In this document: positions 24,023 through 32,540 of the stretch, in pieces
Layout of the letters: each line of letters opens with the position of its first letter
How positions within the stretch are numbered: the first letter of the stretch is position 1
From: Pseudomonas sp. IB20
Lineage (GTDB): Bacteria; Pseudomonadota; Gammaproteobacteria; Pseudomonadales; Pseudomonadaceae
DNA: 64,000 nt
Assembly (NCBI RefSeq): GCF_009707325.1
Contig: NZ_CP046103.1
Span: forward strand, 868,001 to 932,000
Reading direction: 5' to 3'
The notes under the pieces: model-generated
What the model was told of the DNA's origin: nothing
The model's database searches: none
The model's input: only the letters and a program-made list of their open reading frames with translations
Program-made: the position numbers and the translations under genes

Positions 24023-25063
24023 TCAAGGCGCGGGGTTCGGATGATCCTTCTGAATCGCCTCAATCCCTTCGAGCACTTCCTTCGACAGCTTCAGGTCAGC
24101 ACTGGCAATGTTGCTGTCCAGCTGTTCCAGTGTCGTGGCACCAATAATGTTGCTGGTCACAAACGGCTGTTGCGTCACAAAGGCCAGGGCCATCTGTGCC
24201 GGGTCCAGACCCTGTTCCCGCGCCAGCGCCACATAACGGCTGCATGCCGCTTCCGACTGCGGGTTGAAGTAACGGCTGAAGCGGCTGTATTCGGTCAGGC
24301 GAGCCTTTGCCGGGCGTGCGCCACCTTCGTACTTACCGCTGAGCATGCCGAACGCCAGCGGCGAGTAGGCCAGCAGGCCGCACTGCTCTCGCATGGCGAC
24401 TTCCGCCAGGCCCACTTCAAAGCTGCGGTTGAGCAGGTTGTAGGGGTTCTGGATCGACACCGCGCGTGTCCAGCCACGGGCTTCGGCCAGGGCGAGGAAT
24501 TTCATAGTGCCCCACGGGGTTTCGTTGGACAGGCCGATGTGGCGGATCTTGCCGGCCTTGACTTGTTCGTCCAGCGCTTCGAGGGTTTCTTCCAGCGGGG
24601 TCAGGTCGTCTTCGTCTTTGTGCTTGTAGCTCAGTTGGCCGAAGAAGTTGGTGCTGCGTTCCGGCCAGTGCAGCTGGTAGAGGTCGATCCAGTCGGTTTG
24701 CAGGCGTTTGAGGCTGGCATCCAGGGCGTCGACGATGTGTTTGCGGTTGTGGCGCAGGTGGCCGTCGCGGATGTAGTCGATGGTGTTGCCGGGGCCGGCG
24801 ATTTTGCTGGCGAGGATCCAGTCGGCACGGTCGCCGCGGCTTTTGAAGTAATTACCGATGTAACGCTCGGTGGTGGCATAGGTGTCGGCCTTGGGCGGCA
24901 CCGGGTACATTTCTGCCGTGTCGAGGAAGTTGATCCCCGCGGCCTTGGCCCGTTCGATCTGCGCGAAGGCCTCTGCCTCGCTGTTCTGCTCGCCCCAGGT
25001 CATGGTGCCCAAGGCTATCGCGCTTACGTTCAGATCGGTGCGGCCCAGCTGTCGATAATCCAT
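24023..25063 (-). CDS. tas: Aldo/keto reductase Tas
   Basis: NADPH-dependent aldo/keto reductase of 346 residues, the same length as E. coli Tas. It starts MDYRQLGRTDLNVSAIALGT, and conserved blocks GEQNSEAEA, FLDTAEMYPVPP (Asp and Tyr of the active site), LYQLHWPERSTNFFG, NETPWGTMKFL and IQNPYNLLNRSFEVGLAEV match the Tas subgroup. AAGGAG lies nine bases before the ATG at 25063; a codon eight residues upstream overlaps that site. The physiological substrate is not established. Confidence 0.88.
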   Translation of the reverse strand: MDYRQLGRTDLNVSAIALGTMTWGEQNSEAEAFAQIERAKAAGINFLDTAEMYPVPPKADTYATTERYIGNYFKSRGDRADWILASKIAGPGNTIDYIRDGHLRHNRKHIVDALDASLKRLQTDWIDLYQLHWPERSTNFFGQLSYKHKDEDDLTPLEETLEALDEQVKAGKIRHIGLSNETPWGTMKFLALAEARGWTRAVSIQNPYNLLNRSFEVGLAEVAMREQCGLLAYSPLAFGMLSGKYEGGARPAKARLTEYSRFSRYFNPQSEAACSRYVALAREQGLDPAQMALAFVTQQPFVTSNIIGATTLEQLDSNIASADLKLSKEVLEGIEAIQKDHPNPAP

Positions 25064-25240
25064 CCGGTACTCCTTCGGGGAAAACAATCATAAAAGCAGG
25101 TTGAATTTTTTTTCGCAATCTGCATAATTGCCCACCTCTTTCTGCAGTGGAAGTGATGCGCCGCCTGCCGAAGAATCTTGCCGTTGAACGGACGCGCCGA
25201 CCCGAGCCCCCGATAGCGTCTGTATCCGGCTGCCTTTGAC

Positions 25241-25269
25241 TTGTCAAAGTACGCACTATTCAGTAAGAT
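25241..25269 (+). promoter_or_regulatory. Sigma70-type promoter of rplM-rpsI
   Basis: TTGTCA (25241-25246), 17-base spacer, TAAGAT (25264-25269); about 42 bases before the rplM start. Confidence 0.6.
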
Positions 25270-25311
25270 CCGCCGTCTAATTTACAGGGCGGCCCCTGAG
25301 GCTATTAAAGA

Positions 25312-25740
25312 ATGACAACTTTTACTGCAAAACCGGAAACAGTTCAGCGCGACTGGTTTGTCGTCGACGCCGCTGGTCAGACCCTGGGTCGTCTGGCCAC
25401 TGAAGTCGCCAGCCGTCTGCGTGGCAAGCACAAGCCTGAGTACACCCCTCACGTTGACACCGGTGACTACATCGTGATCATCAACGCTGAGCAGGTACGT
25501 GTTACCGGCAACAAAGCGCAAGACAAAATGTACTACCGTCACTCCGGTTTCCCAGGCGGTATCAAGTCTTCCAACTTTGAAGGCCTGATTTCCAAGAAGC
25601 CTGAAGCCCCGATCGAAATCGCGGTCAAAGGCATGCTGCCGAAGGGCCCACTGGGTCGCGATATGTTTCGCAAGCTGAAAGTCTATGCGGGCGCTGTACA
25701 CCCTCATGCTGCTCAGCAGCCCCAAGAACTGAAGTTTTAA
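25312..25740 (+). CDS. rplM: 50S ribosomal protein L13
   Basis: Large-subunit ribosomal protein, 142 residues, same length as in E. coli. Conserved stretches [35 protein letters not shown] and [17 protein letters not shown] are clear. It is 14 bases upstream of rpsI, the usual L13-S9 operon, driven by the promoter at 25241-25269. The spacing between the purine-rich GAGG and ATG is long, about 12 bases. Confidence 0.98.
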   Translation: MTTFTAKPETVQRDWFVVDAAGQTLGRLATEVASRLRGKHKPEYTPHVDTGDYIVIINAEQVRVTGNKAQDKMYYRHSGFPGGIKSSNFEGLISKKPEAPIEIAVKGMLPKGPLGRDMFRKLKVYAGAVHPHAAQQPQELKF

Positions 25741-25754
25741 CGGAATAGTTCATT

Positions 25755-26147
25755 ATGTCGGCGACTCAAAATTACGGCACTGGCCGTCGCAAAACCGCAA
25801 CCGCACGCGTTTTCCTGCGTCCGGGCACTGGTAACATCTCGATCAACAACCGCACTCTGGAAAACTTCTTCGGTCGCGAAACTGCCCGCATGGTAGTTCG
25901 TCAGCCGCTGGAATTGACCGAGACAGTTGAAAAGTTCGACATCTACGTCACCGTTATCGGTGGCGGTGTAAGTGGTCAAGCTGGCGCAATCCGCCACGGT
26001 ATCACTCGCGCTCTGATGCAGTACGACGAAACCCTGCGTGGCGCTCTGCGCAAAGCTGGCTTCGTAACTCGCGATGCTCGTGAAGTTGAACGTAAGAAAG
26101 TCGGTCTGCGTAAAGCGCGTAAGCGTCCGCAGTACTCGAAGCGTTAA
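25755..26147 (+). CDS. rpsI: 30S ribosomal protein S9
   Basis: Small-subunit ribosomal protein, 130 residues. It starts [15 protein letters not shown] after the first residues and ends [17 protein letters not shown], the S9 tail that reaches the P-site tRNA. A terminator follows within 25 bases. Confidence 0.98.
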   Translation: MSATQNYGTGRRKTATARVFLRPGTGNISINNRTLENFFGRETARMVVRQPLELTETVEKFDIYVTVIGGGVSGQAGAIRHGITRALMQYDETLRGALRKAGFVTRDAREVERKKVGLRKARKRPQYSKR

Positions 26148-26167
26148 TTCGCTTTACGTTCCACAAA

Positions 26168-26201
26168 AACGCCCAACTCCTTACGGAGCTGGGCGTTTTT
26201 T
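26168..26201 (+). terminator. Rho-independent terminator after rpsI
   Basis: Stem AACGCCCAACTCC / GGAGCTGGGCGTT (one mismatch), 4-base loop, six T. Confidence 0.9.
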
Positions 26202-26239
26202 ATTGCCTACGATTTATGCATAAATTTCGCCGTGACAAC

Positions 26240-26266
26240 TTGCCACATCCGTAGACCCCCTATACT
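26240..26266 (+). promoter_or_regulatory. Possible promoter of petABC
   Basis: TTGCCA (26240-26245) and TATACT (26261-26266), but with a short 15-base spacer. The -10 match is good; the -35 choice is uncertain. Confidence 0.4.
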
Positions 26267-26412
26267 ACAAGGCCTGGGGAGGGAGCCTTGGGCAATTCCC
26301 TTGTCATACGTGGGGCTTTTCATTACCATTCGGCAAAATTTTTATAAGTAAAGATTCAACACTTAGTAGACGCCTGATTTAACAGGCCAAAAAGCTGATG
26401 GGAGAGGACTGA

Positions 26413-27009
26413 ATGAGCAATGACGGCGTGAATGCAGGCCGGCGTCGCTTCTTAGTAGCAGCCACATCCGTGGTGGGTGCTGCAGGAGCGGTGGGGGCTG
26501 CGGTCCCGTTCGTGGGGTCATGGTTTCCCAGTGCCAAGGCGAAAGCCGCTGGTGCACCGGTGAGGGTGAATGTCAGCAAGATCGACCCAGGCCAGCAGAT
26601 GATTGCTGAGTGGCGCGGTCAGCCGGTCTTCATCGTTCGTCGTACTGAGGAAATCTTGGGGAATCTGAAGAAAATCGAAGGTCAGCTGTCTGACCCCGAC
26701 TCGAAGAATTCCGACCAACCCGCCTACGTCGATAAGGAAATTCGTTCGATCAAGCCAGAGATCCTGCTGCTGATCGGTATCTGCACCCACTTGGGTTGCT
26801 CGCCTACTTTCCGCCCCGAAGTTGCTCCAGCAGACCTGGGAAAAGACTGGGTTGGGGGCTATTTCTGCCCTTGCCACGGCTCCCACTACGACCTCGCTGG
26901 CCGCGTCTACAAGTCACAACCCGCACCACTGAACCTGCCAGTTCCGCCGCATCATTACGAGACTGACAGTGTCATTGTCATTGGCGTCGACGAGGGGGAG
27001 AAAGCCTGA
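26413..27009 (+). CDS. petA: Ubiquinol-cytochrome c reductase iron-sulfur (Rieske) subunit
   Basis: Rieske subunit of the cytochrome bc1 complex, 198 residues. A twin-arginine signal (GRRRFLVA, about 9-16) precedes the single membrane anchor at about 14-35. The cluster-binding boxes are CTHLGC and CPCHGSHYD near 128 and 148. It passes electrons from ubiquinol to cytochrome c1 on the periplasmic side. A GGGAGAGGA ribosome-binding site precedes the ATG. The stop overlaps the petB start by one base (TGATG). Confidence 0.97.
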   Translation: MSNDGVNAGRRRFLVAATSVVGAAGAVGAAVPFVGSWFPSAKAKAAGAPVRVNVSKIDPGQQMIAEWRGQPVFIVRRTEEILGNLKKIEGQLSDPDSKNSDQPAYVDKEIRSIKPEILLLIGICTHLGCSPTFRPEVAPADLGKDWVGGYFCPCHGSHYDLAGRVYKSQPAPLNLPVPPHHYETDSVIVIGVDEGEKA

Positions 27010-28220
27010 TGAGCAAGTTCATGGATTGGGTGGATGCGCGCTTCCCCGCTACCAAAATGTGGGAAGACCATCTCAGCAAATATTACGCGCCAAAAAACTT
27101 CAACTTCTTCTACTTCTTCGGCTCCCTGGCGCTGTTGGTGTTGGTCAACCAACTCGTCACCGGCGTCTGGCTGACGATGAGCTACACGCCGTCGGCAGAA
27201 GAGGCCTTTGCGTCCGTTGAAGGGATCATGCGCGATGTCGAGTACGGCTCGATCTTGCGTCTATTGCACTCCACCGGCGCTTCAGCGTTCTTCATCGTGG
27301 TCTACATGCACATGTTCCGTGGCTTGCTCTACGGTTCGTACCAGAAGCCACGCGAGCTGGTGTGGGTGTTTGGCATGCTGATCTACCTGGCACTGATGGC
27401 CGAAGCCTTCATGGGCTACCTGCTGCCGTGGGGCCAGATGTCGTACTGGGGCGCCCAGGTGATCATCTCGCTGTTTGGTGCGATCCCGGTCATCGGTAAC
27501 GACCTGACCCAGTGGATCCGCGGTGACTACCTGATCTCCGGCATCACCCTGAACCGCTTCTTCGCCTTGCACGTGGTGGCCTTGCCAATCGTGATTCTGG
27601 GCTTGGTGGTGCTGCACATTCTGGCGCTGCACGAAGTGGGTTCGAACAACCCAGATGGCGTGGATATCAAGAAACACAAAGACGAAAACGGTATCCCGCT
27701 GGATGGTATTCCGTTCCATCCGTACTACACCGTGAAAGATATTGTCGGCGTGGTCGTGTTCCTGTTCATCTTCTGCTCGATCGTGTTCTTTTTCCCGGAG
27801 ATGGGCGGTTACTTCCTCGAAAAGCCTAACTTCGAACAGGCCAACGCCTTCAAGACGCCTGAGCACATCGCCCCGGTTTGGTACTTCACACCGTTCTACG
27901 CCATCTTGCGGGCGATTCCAGACAAGCTAATGGGCGTAGTTGCCATGGGGGCTTCGATTGCTCTGTTGTTTGTACTGCCTTGGCTCGACCGTAGCCCGGT
28001 CAAGTCCATGCGCTACAAGGGCTGGTTGAGCAAGATCTGGCTGTGGGTGTTCTGCATCTGCTTCGTGCTGCTGGGTTGGACGGGCGTCAAGGCGCCGACG
28101 CCGCAATTAACGTTGCTGTCGCAGGTCTGCACCTTCCTGTACTTCGCCTACTTCATTCTGATGCCGTTCTACACCCGGCTCGAGAAGACCAAACCGGTTC
28201 CGGAAAGGGTGACTGGCTGA
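27009..28220 (+). CDS. petB: Cytochrome b subunit of the bc1 complex
   Basis: Polytopic cytochrome b of 403 residues carrying the two b hemes and the quinol sites. Conserved LRLLHSTGASAFFIVVYMHM and FALHVVALPIVILGLVVLHI supply the paired heme-ligand histidines; the Qo-site PEWY-type motif corresponds to TPEHIAPVWYFTPFYAIL. About eight or nine helices. Coupled by overlap to petA before it and petC after it. Confidence 0.97.
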   Translation: MSKFMDWVDARFPATKMWEDHLSKYYAPKNFNFFYFFGSLALLVLVNQLVTGVWLTMSYTPSAEEAFASVEGIMRDVEYGSILRLLHSTGASAFFIVVYMHMFRGLLYGSYQKPRELVWVFGMLIYLALMAEAFMGYLLPWGQMSYWGAQVIISLFGAIPVIGNDLTQWIRGDYLISGITLNRFFALHVVALPIVILGLVVLHILALHEVGSNNPDGVDIKKHKDENGIPLDGIPFHPYYTVKDIVGVVVFLFIFCSIVFFFPEMGGYFLEKPNFEQANAFKTPEHIAPVWYFTPFYAILRAIPDKLMGVVAMGASIALLFVLPWLDRSPVKSMRYKGWLSKIWLWVFCICFVLLGWTGVKAPTPQLTLLSQVCTFLYFAYFILMPFYTRLEKTKPVPERVTG

Positions 28221-28999
28221 TGAAAAAGTTATTTGTTGCTTTGATGCTTGCGGCACTGCCGCTACTGTCCTTCGCGGCCGAGCATGGCCCCGAGCTGGAA
28301 AAAGTCGATATCGACGTGTCTGACAAGGCCGCCATGCAGGACGGGCTGCGTACCTTCAGCAACTACTGCATGGGCTGCCACAGCGCCAAGTTTCAGCGCT
28401 ACGAGCGTGTCGCCGATGACCTGGGCATCCCCCATGACGTGATGCTCAGCCACGCGGTGTTCACCGGCGCGAAGATCGGCGACCACATGAGCATCGGCAT
28501 GCAACCGGCTGATGCCAAGGCCTGGTTCGGGGCTGCACCGCCCGACCTGACCCTGGTGGCCCGTGTTCGCGGCACCGATTGGCTCTATGGTTACCTGAAA
28601 TCCTTCTACGAAGACCCGGCGCGCCCTTATGGCGTCAACAACAAAGTCTTCCCGAACGTCGGTATGCCTAACGTTCTGGTCGGCCTGCAGGGTCGCCAAG
28701 TGGTAGGATGCAAGCAGGTTCAGGTCGTCGAAGACGGCAAGAAGCAATATGATCCGTTGACCGGTACGCCTTTGACTCATGAAGCGTGCGATCAACTGAC
28801 CATCGTGCCCAAGACTGGCGCGCTGAACGAAGAGCAGTTTGACGAGAAGGTCAAGAATCTGGTGACCTTCCTGGCCTACTCGGCCAACCCGGTCAAACTG
28901 GAACATCAGCGCATCGGTACCTATGTATTGCTGTACCTGGCTTTCTTCTTTGTGTTCGCCTATCTGCTCAAACGCGAATACTGGAAGGATGTGCATTGA
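28220..28999 (+). CDS. petC: Cytochrome c1
   Basis: Cytochrome c1 of 259 residues with a signal peptide (1-19), heme c motif CMGCH near 50, candidate Met ligand in VFPNVGMPNVL, and a C-terminal membrane anchor (YVLLYLAFFFVFAYLL, about 236-251). Two more cysteines (VVGCKQ and HEACDQ) could form the disulfide known in some bc1 complexes. It accepts electrons from the Rieske protein. Start ATG overlaps the petB TGA. A long hairpin follows. Confidence 0.97.
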   Translation: MKKLFVALMLAALPLLSFAAEHGPELEKVDIDVSDKAAMQDGLRTFSNYCMGCHSAKFQRYERVADDLGIPHDVMLSHAVFTGAKIGDHMSIGMQPADAKAWFGAAPPDLTLVARVRGTDWLYGYLKSFYEDPARPYGVNNKVFPNVGMPNVLVGLQGRQVVGCKQVQVVEDGKKQYDPLTGTPLTHEACDQLTIVPKTGALNEEQFDEKVKNLVTFLAYSANPVKLEHQRIGTYVLLYLAFFFVFAYLLKREYWKDVH

Positions 29000-29028
29000 T
29001 CCAACTGTAAGCAATTGCTGTTAATCTT

Positions 29029-29111
29029 GCGCGCCCAGCGGCATCTCTGAACACGTAGCGCTCTGGTTGAACCAGGCACTGCAGAGATGCTCTCTGGGCG
29101 CGCTCGTTTTT
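29029..29111 (+). terminator. Long branched hairpin between petC and sspA, terminator-like
   Basis: Outer arms GCGCGCCCAGCGGCATCTCTG (29029-29049) and the near-complement at 29082-29103 enclose an inner CTGGTTGAACCAG hairpin; TCGTTTTT follows. It can end petABC transcription or act as an attenuator for sspAB. The outer arm sequence is given only in part where longer than a short motif. Confidence 0.7.
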
Positions 29112-29148
29112 GAGCTTTCGATAATTTCAACAAGCGAGGAGGACCGCC

Positions 29149-29766
29149 ATGGGCGTGACCAACCGGTTGGCCTGTTACTCCGACCCCGCCGACCACTATT
29201 CCCACCGAGTACGCATCGTGCTCGCAGAGAAGGGTGTCAGCGCCGAGATCATCAGTGTGGAGGTGGGTCGTCATCCGCCGAAACTGATCGAAGTGAACCC
29301 TTACGGCAGCTTGCCCACCCTGGTCGATCGTGACCTGGCGTTGTGGGAGTCAACCGTGGTGATGGAATACCTGGATGAGCGTTACCCGCATCCACCTTTG
29401 CTGCCGGTCTACCCGGTGGCGCGTGCCAACAGCCGCCTGCTGATCCATCGGATTCAGCGTGACTGGTGCGGGCTGGTGGATTTGATTCTGGATACACGCA
29501 GTAAAGAAGCCGCTCGAGTGCAGGCGCGCAAGGAATTGCGTGAGAGCCTGACCGGTGTTTCGCCGCTGTTCGCCGACAAACCTTTTTTCCTCAGCGAGGA
29601 ACAAAGCTTGGTGGATTGCTGCCTATTACCCATACTCTGGCGCTTGCCGATCCTGGGCATTGAACTGCCACGGCCGGCCAAGCCGTTGCTTGATTACATG
29701 GAGCGCCAGTTTGCGCGTGAGGCTTTCCAGGCGAGTCTGTCTGGCGTCGAACGCGATATGCGCTAA
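29149..29766 (+). CDS. sspA: Stringent starvation protein A
   Basis: RNA-polymerase-associated protein with a glutathione-S-transferase fold, 205 residues. The N-terminal thioredoxin-like half includes [18 protein letters not shown] and [26 protein letters not shown]; the helical half follows. SspA changes promoter choice during starvation and stress and affects virulence genes in pseudomonads. GAGGAGG lies before the ATG. It is 17 bases upstream of sspB and downstream of the petC hairpin, the standard arrangement. Confidence 0.95.
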   Translation: MGVTNRLACYSDPADHYSHRVRIVLAEKGVSAEIISVEVGRHPPKLIEVNPYGSLPTLVDRDLALWESTVVMEYLDERYPHPPLLPVYPVARANSRLLIHRIQRDWCGLVDLILDTRSKEAARVQARKELRESLTGVSPLFADKPFFLSEEQSLVDCCLLPILWRLPILGIELPRPAKPLLDYMERQFAREAFQASLSGVERDMR

Positions 29767-29783
29767 GGCTTAAGGAGCCGCTG

Positions 29784-30203
29784 ATGAACTCCAGTCGACC
29801 CTACTTGGTCCGCGCGCTCTATGAGTGGATTGTGGACAACGATTGCACCCCGCACATGCTGGTCAACTCTGAATTCCCCAAGGTTGATGTGCCGCAGGGT
29901 TTCGCCAGTGATGGGCAGATCGTGCTGAACGTATCACCCAGTGCTGTGCGCCACCTGCATATGGACAATGAAGCTGTCAGCTTCGAAGGGCGTTTCGGCG
30001 GTGTGCCGCATACGCTGTTCGTGCCGATTGGTGCCATCCTCGGGATCTATGCTCGGGAAAATGGCCAGGGCATGGTGTTCGATCTGGAGTCGCCTTTCGA
30101 GGACGACGAAGCGATCGAAGGCGAAGGCGGTGATGATGTGCCACCACCAGACTCCGAGCCTCCGCGTCCAAGCGGCCGGCCGAGCCTGAAAGTGGTGAAG
30201 TAA
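29784..30203 (+). CDS. sspB: ClpXP protease specificity-enhancing factor SspB
   Basis: Adaptor of 139 residues that delivers ssrA-tagged proteins to ClpXP. The folded domain (about 1-110, RPYLVRALYEWIVDNDCTPH) is followed by a flexible acidic/proline-rich linker and the ClpX-binding tail RPSLKVVK at the very C-terminus. TAAGGAG precedes the ATG. A terminator lies 33 bases downstream. Confidence 0.95.
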   Translation: MNSSRPYLVRALYEWIVDNDCTPHMLVNSEFPKVDVPQGFASDGQIVLNVSPSAVRHLHMDNEAVSFEGRFGGVPHTLFVPIGAILGIYARENGQGMVFDLESPFEDDEAIEGEGGDDVPPPDSEPPRPSGRPSLKVVK

Positions 30204-30235
30204 GCGGCTTTCACCCTAGGGTGAGCCTGAAAAAT

Positions 30236-30263
30236 GCCTCGACTTGTGTCGGGGCTTTTTTTT
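30236..30263 (+). terminator. Rho-independent terminator after sspB
   Basis: GCCTCGAC / GTCGGGGC stem, 4-base loop, eight T. Confidence 0.9.
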
Positions 30264-30301
30264 GCGCAAAGGATGTGGGTGAAAGTCGCGACCGGACGGT
30301 G

Positions 30302-30327
30302 ATCGTACAACCGCCATGGGCTATGAT
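30302..30327 (+). promoter_or_regulatory. Candidate autoregulatory operator and -10 of the FadR-family gene
   Basis: ATCGTACAAC (30302-30311) is the exact reverse complement of GTTGTACGAT at 32559-32568 in front of kdgD. A good -10, TATGAT, follows at 30322-30327, so the decamer would lie in the promoter spacer. No strong -35 is present. Confidence 0.5.
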
Positions 30328-30362
30328 GCGGGCTCAAGTTCGCCGAGAAAGATGGATTCATC

Positions 30363-31109
30363 ATGGAAAATGCCAACACCGCCCCTCGTCTTCCCCGCAA
30401 GCGCCGCAGCCTTGCCCAGGAATTGGTCACGGTGTTGTCCGAGCAGATTCGCGACGGCCAACTCAAACGCGGCGACAAGTTGCCTACCGAATCCGCAATC
30501 ATGGAAGCCCATGGGGTCAGCCGCACCGTGGTGCGTGAAGCCATCTCGCGTTTGCAGGCGGCGGGGCAGGTGGAAACCCGCCACGGTATCGGCACTTTTG
30601 TATTGGACACGCCAAGCCCCAGCGGCTTCCGGATTGACCCGGCCACGGTGGTGACGCTGCGTGATGTGCTGGCGATTCTGGAGCTGCGTATCAGCCTGGA
30701 AGTGGAGTCCGCCGGCCTCGCAGCCTTGCGTCGTAGCGACGAACAGCTGGCCGCCATGCGTGCTGCCCTCGACGCCTTGAATGAAAGCGCCGCCCACGCT
30801 GGCGATGCTGTCGCGTCAGACTTCGCGTTCCACCTGGAAATTGCGCTGTCCACTGGCAATCGCTACTTCACCGACATCATGACCCACCTGGGCACCAGCA
30901 TCATTCCGCGTACCCGCTTGAATTCAGCGCGCCTGGCCCATGATGACCAGCAGCACTACATGGGCCGCCTGAGCCGCGAACACGAAGAGATTTATGAGGC
31001 GATTGCTCGCCAGGATTCGGACGCGGCACGCGCGGCCATGCGCCTGCATCTGACTAACAGCCGCGAACGGCTGCGCCATGCCCATGAAGAGGCACAAGCG
31101 CAGCGCTGA
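30363..31109 (+). CDS. FadR-family (GntR superfamily) regulator, probably of galactarate/glucarate genes
   Basis: Transcription factor of 248 residues: winged helix-turn-helix at about 14-85 (KLPTESAIMEAHGVSRTVVREAISRLQ) and an all-helical FCD effector domain at about 100-235 with candidate metal/ligand residues in ELRISLEVESAGLAAL, DFAFHLEIALSTGN and HEEIYEAIARQD. It sits 1.5 kb upstream of kdgD and shares an exact decamer with the kdgD promoter, so repression of the sugar-acid genes relieved by a pathway intermediate is the simplest model. A GguR/GudR-like role is inferred, not shown. Confidence 0.8.
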   Translation: MENANTAPRLPRKRRSLAQELVTVLSEQIRDGQLKRGDKLPTESAIMEAHGVSRTVVREAISRLQAAGQVETRHGIGTFVLDTPSPSGFRIDPATVVTLRDVLAILELRISLEVESAGLAALRRSDEQLAAMRAALDALNESAAHAGDAVASDFAFHLEIALSTGNRYFTDIMTHLGTSIIPRTRLNSARLAHDDQQHYMGRLSREHEEIYEAIARQDSDAARAAMRLHLTNSRERLRHAHEEAQAQR

Positions 31110-31114
31110 TCTAG

Positions 31115-31201
31115 TGTGGGAGCTGGCTTGCCTGCGATAGCATCACTTCGGTCTGTCTGACAGGTCGAGTCGCCCGCATCGCAGGCAAGCCAGCTTCCAC
31201 A
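31115..31201. repeat. REP pair (REPIN) after the FadR-family gene
   Basis: TGTGGGAGCTGGCTTGCCTG at the left and its inverted copy (GCAGGCAAGCCAGCTTCCAC) at the right, enclosing about 45 bases of partly self-complementary sequence. Confidence 0.9.
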
Positions 31202-31203
31202 GT

Positions 31204-31234
31204 GATCATTCCCACGCAGAGCGTGGGAATGATC
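31204..31234. repeat. Perfect 14-bp palindromic repeat
   Basis: GATCATTCCCACGC, loop AGA, GCGTGGGAATGATC. A member of the CCCACGC(T/A)...GCGTGGG class of dispersed Pseudomonas repeats, directly next to the REPIN and just past the stop of the phospholipase-like gene; it may serve as a transcript end. Confidence 0.75.
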
Positions 31235-31242
31235 AAACCTAC

Positions 31243-32400
31243 TTAGCTCGCAGGTTGGTTTGGCTTGTAGTCCTTGAGCAGCAGGTACGTACTCCAACCC
31301 CACCAATCATTGGTCCAGTGCTTGTCGTTCAGGTCATTCACGTCCTTGCGGCGCAGCACCTTGTTGCCTTCCATCTTGAACAGCGGCGAAAAGTTATTCG
31401 CCGGGTTCTGCGCCGCGTTCAAATCCGGCACATACAGCGGCGCCTTGAAGTTGGCCGGGGAGGGCGCGACACCGCTGATAAAGGTCTCGAAGATTTCATC
31501 TGCCGACGCCTGCACCGCACGTTTGACCATCGCCCGATTGTCCGCGTCGATGGCATCGAAGTAGCGTTTATCCCCATAGGCATGCCATTGATCACCCTTG
31601 GCGTTGCGCACCTTGAGCCCAAACTTGCTGTCTTCATCGTGCATGAAGCGGCTGATCAGCGAGCCCAGTTCCCCTGGCGTCACCACGGCCGCCAATTGTT
31701 TACGCGGCACGCGCAGGTGGCCGGCGGAAAACAGGTCGGTCAAAAAATGATCAGCAAAGCTGTTCATGGCATAGGCCAATTCCAGTGCTTGGTCGGTGCC
31801 GGTTTGATGCGCCACCACCGCCTGTTGCAGCGCCGCCGTATGGCCGGCCAGATAGGCTGACAGCGCCCACTCGCCAAAGTGGTCGGCGTTGTCTGCCGCC
31901 AATTTCAGATAGCGCCCCAGCGGAATCAAGGCCGACACCGCACTGCCACCGCCGGTGATGCGGTTCCATTCCTCGGACAACGTATCACCCAGCGCGTCAT
32001 ACGCTTCATGGGGTTGTTTGCCGTCCTTGATCGCCTGCTTGACCGCGTTGATCTCCTTTTGCATCACCGCGAGGATTTTCCCGGCTTCTGCCCGTGAGGC
32101 TGGCAGCACAGCCAACGAATTGAACGCAGCGCTAAAGCGTTGCACACGCTCGGCGGGGGAGGCGCCATCGCTGATGGGCTGGCCGGGAATGCCATAGAAG
32201 TCACCGCCCAGGGCGATCACCTGGCCGTAGGTCAGTGCCAGCCCGTTGGGCAAGTGCAGCTCGACTTGGTGCGCTGGAATCGCCGGGGCGTCCTTGACGA
32301 AACGCAGCAGGGTTTCATCGCCGATAGCAGTGTGTTCACCGCCTTCGAAGCGCAGGGCCGGTGGGATTTTTTCGGGTGCTGCGAGTTCAAGATCTGACAT
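31243..32400 (-). CDS. Putative zinc-dependent phospholipase C-like enzyme without a signal peptide
   Basis: Protein of 385 residues resembling the zinc-dependent phospholipase C/P1-nuclease fold as found in P. fluorescens PC-PLC and Legionella relatives (from memory). Candidate metal ligands cluster in ADHFGEWALSAYLAGH near 185 and NSFADHFLTDLFSAGH near 225, plus MHDED near 260. The N-terminus (MSDLELAAPEKIPPAL) is not a secretion signal. AAGGAGCTAAC precedes the ATG at 32400. Transcribed divergently from kdgD; a TTGACG-N16-TATGCT promoter is present. Activity is inferred only from the His/Asp pattern; another metal hydrolase is possible. Confidence 0.55.
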   Translation of the reverse strand: MSDLELAAPEKIPPALRFEGGEHTAIGDETLLRFVKDAPAIPAHQVELHLPNGLALTYGQVIALGGDFYGIPGQPISDGASPAERVQRFSAAFNSLAVLPASRAEAGKILAVMQKEINAVKQAIKDGKQPHEAYDALGDTLSEEWNRITGGGSAVSALIPLGRYLKLAADNADHFGEWALSAYLAGHTAALQQAVVAHQTGTDQALELAYAMNSFADHFLTDLFSAGHLRVPRKQLAAVVTPGELGSLISRFMHDEDSKFGLKVRNAKGDQWHAYGDKRYFDAIDADNRAMVKRAVQASADEIFETFISGVAPSPANFKAPLYVPDLNAAQNPANNFSPLFKMEGNKVLRRKDVNDLNDKHWTNDWWGWSTYLLLKDYKPNQPAS

Positions 32401-32463
32401 GTTAGCTCCTTGCTATGTCGTAGGAATCTTCCTTAATAACTGTATGTATATACAGCTGTGTCG

Positions 32464-32491
32464 AGCATAGAGGAAAAAAGTCCTACGTCAA
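32464..32491 (-). promoter_or_regulatory. Sigma70-type promoter of the phospholipase-like gene
   Basis: Minus strand: TTGACG (complement of 32486-32491), 16-base spacer, TATGCT (complement of 32464-32469). The -35 overlaps TGACGTAGGA, related to the palindrome in the kdgD promoter. A CTGTAT/ATACAG inverted repeat (32440-32455) lies just downstream. Confidence 0.45.
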
Positions 32492-32540
32492 GAAGTCACG
32501 TTTAAACACTTAGCCGCAGATGAGGCCCGATGAATTGCAG

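Noticed and set aside
28043..28219. N-terminal extension of petC in the same frame
   Set aside because: The extension overlaps petB; the ATG at 28220 starts a clear signal peptide and overlaps the petB stop in the usual way.
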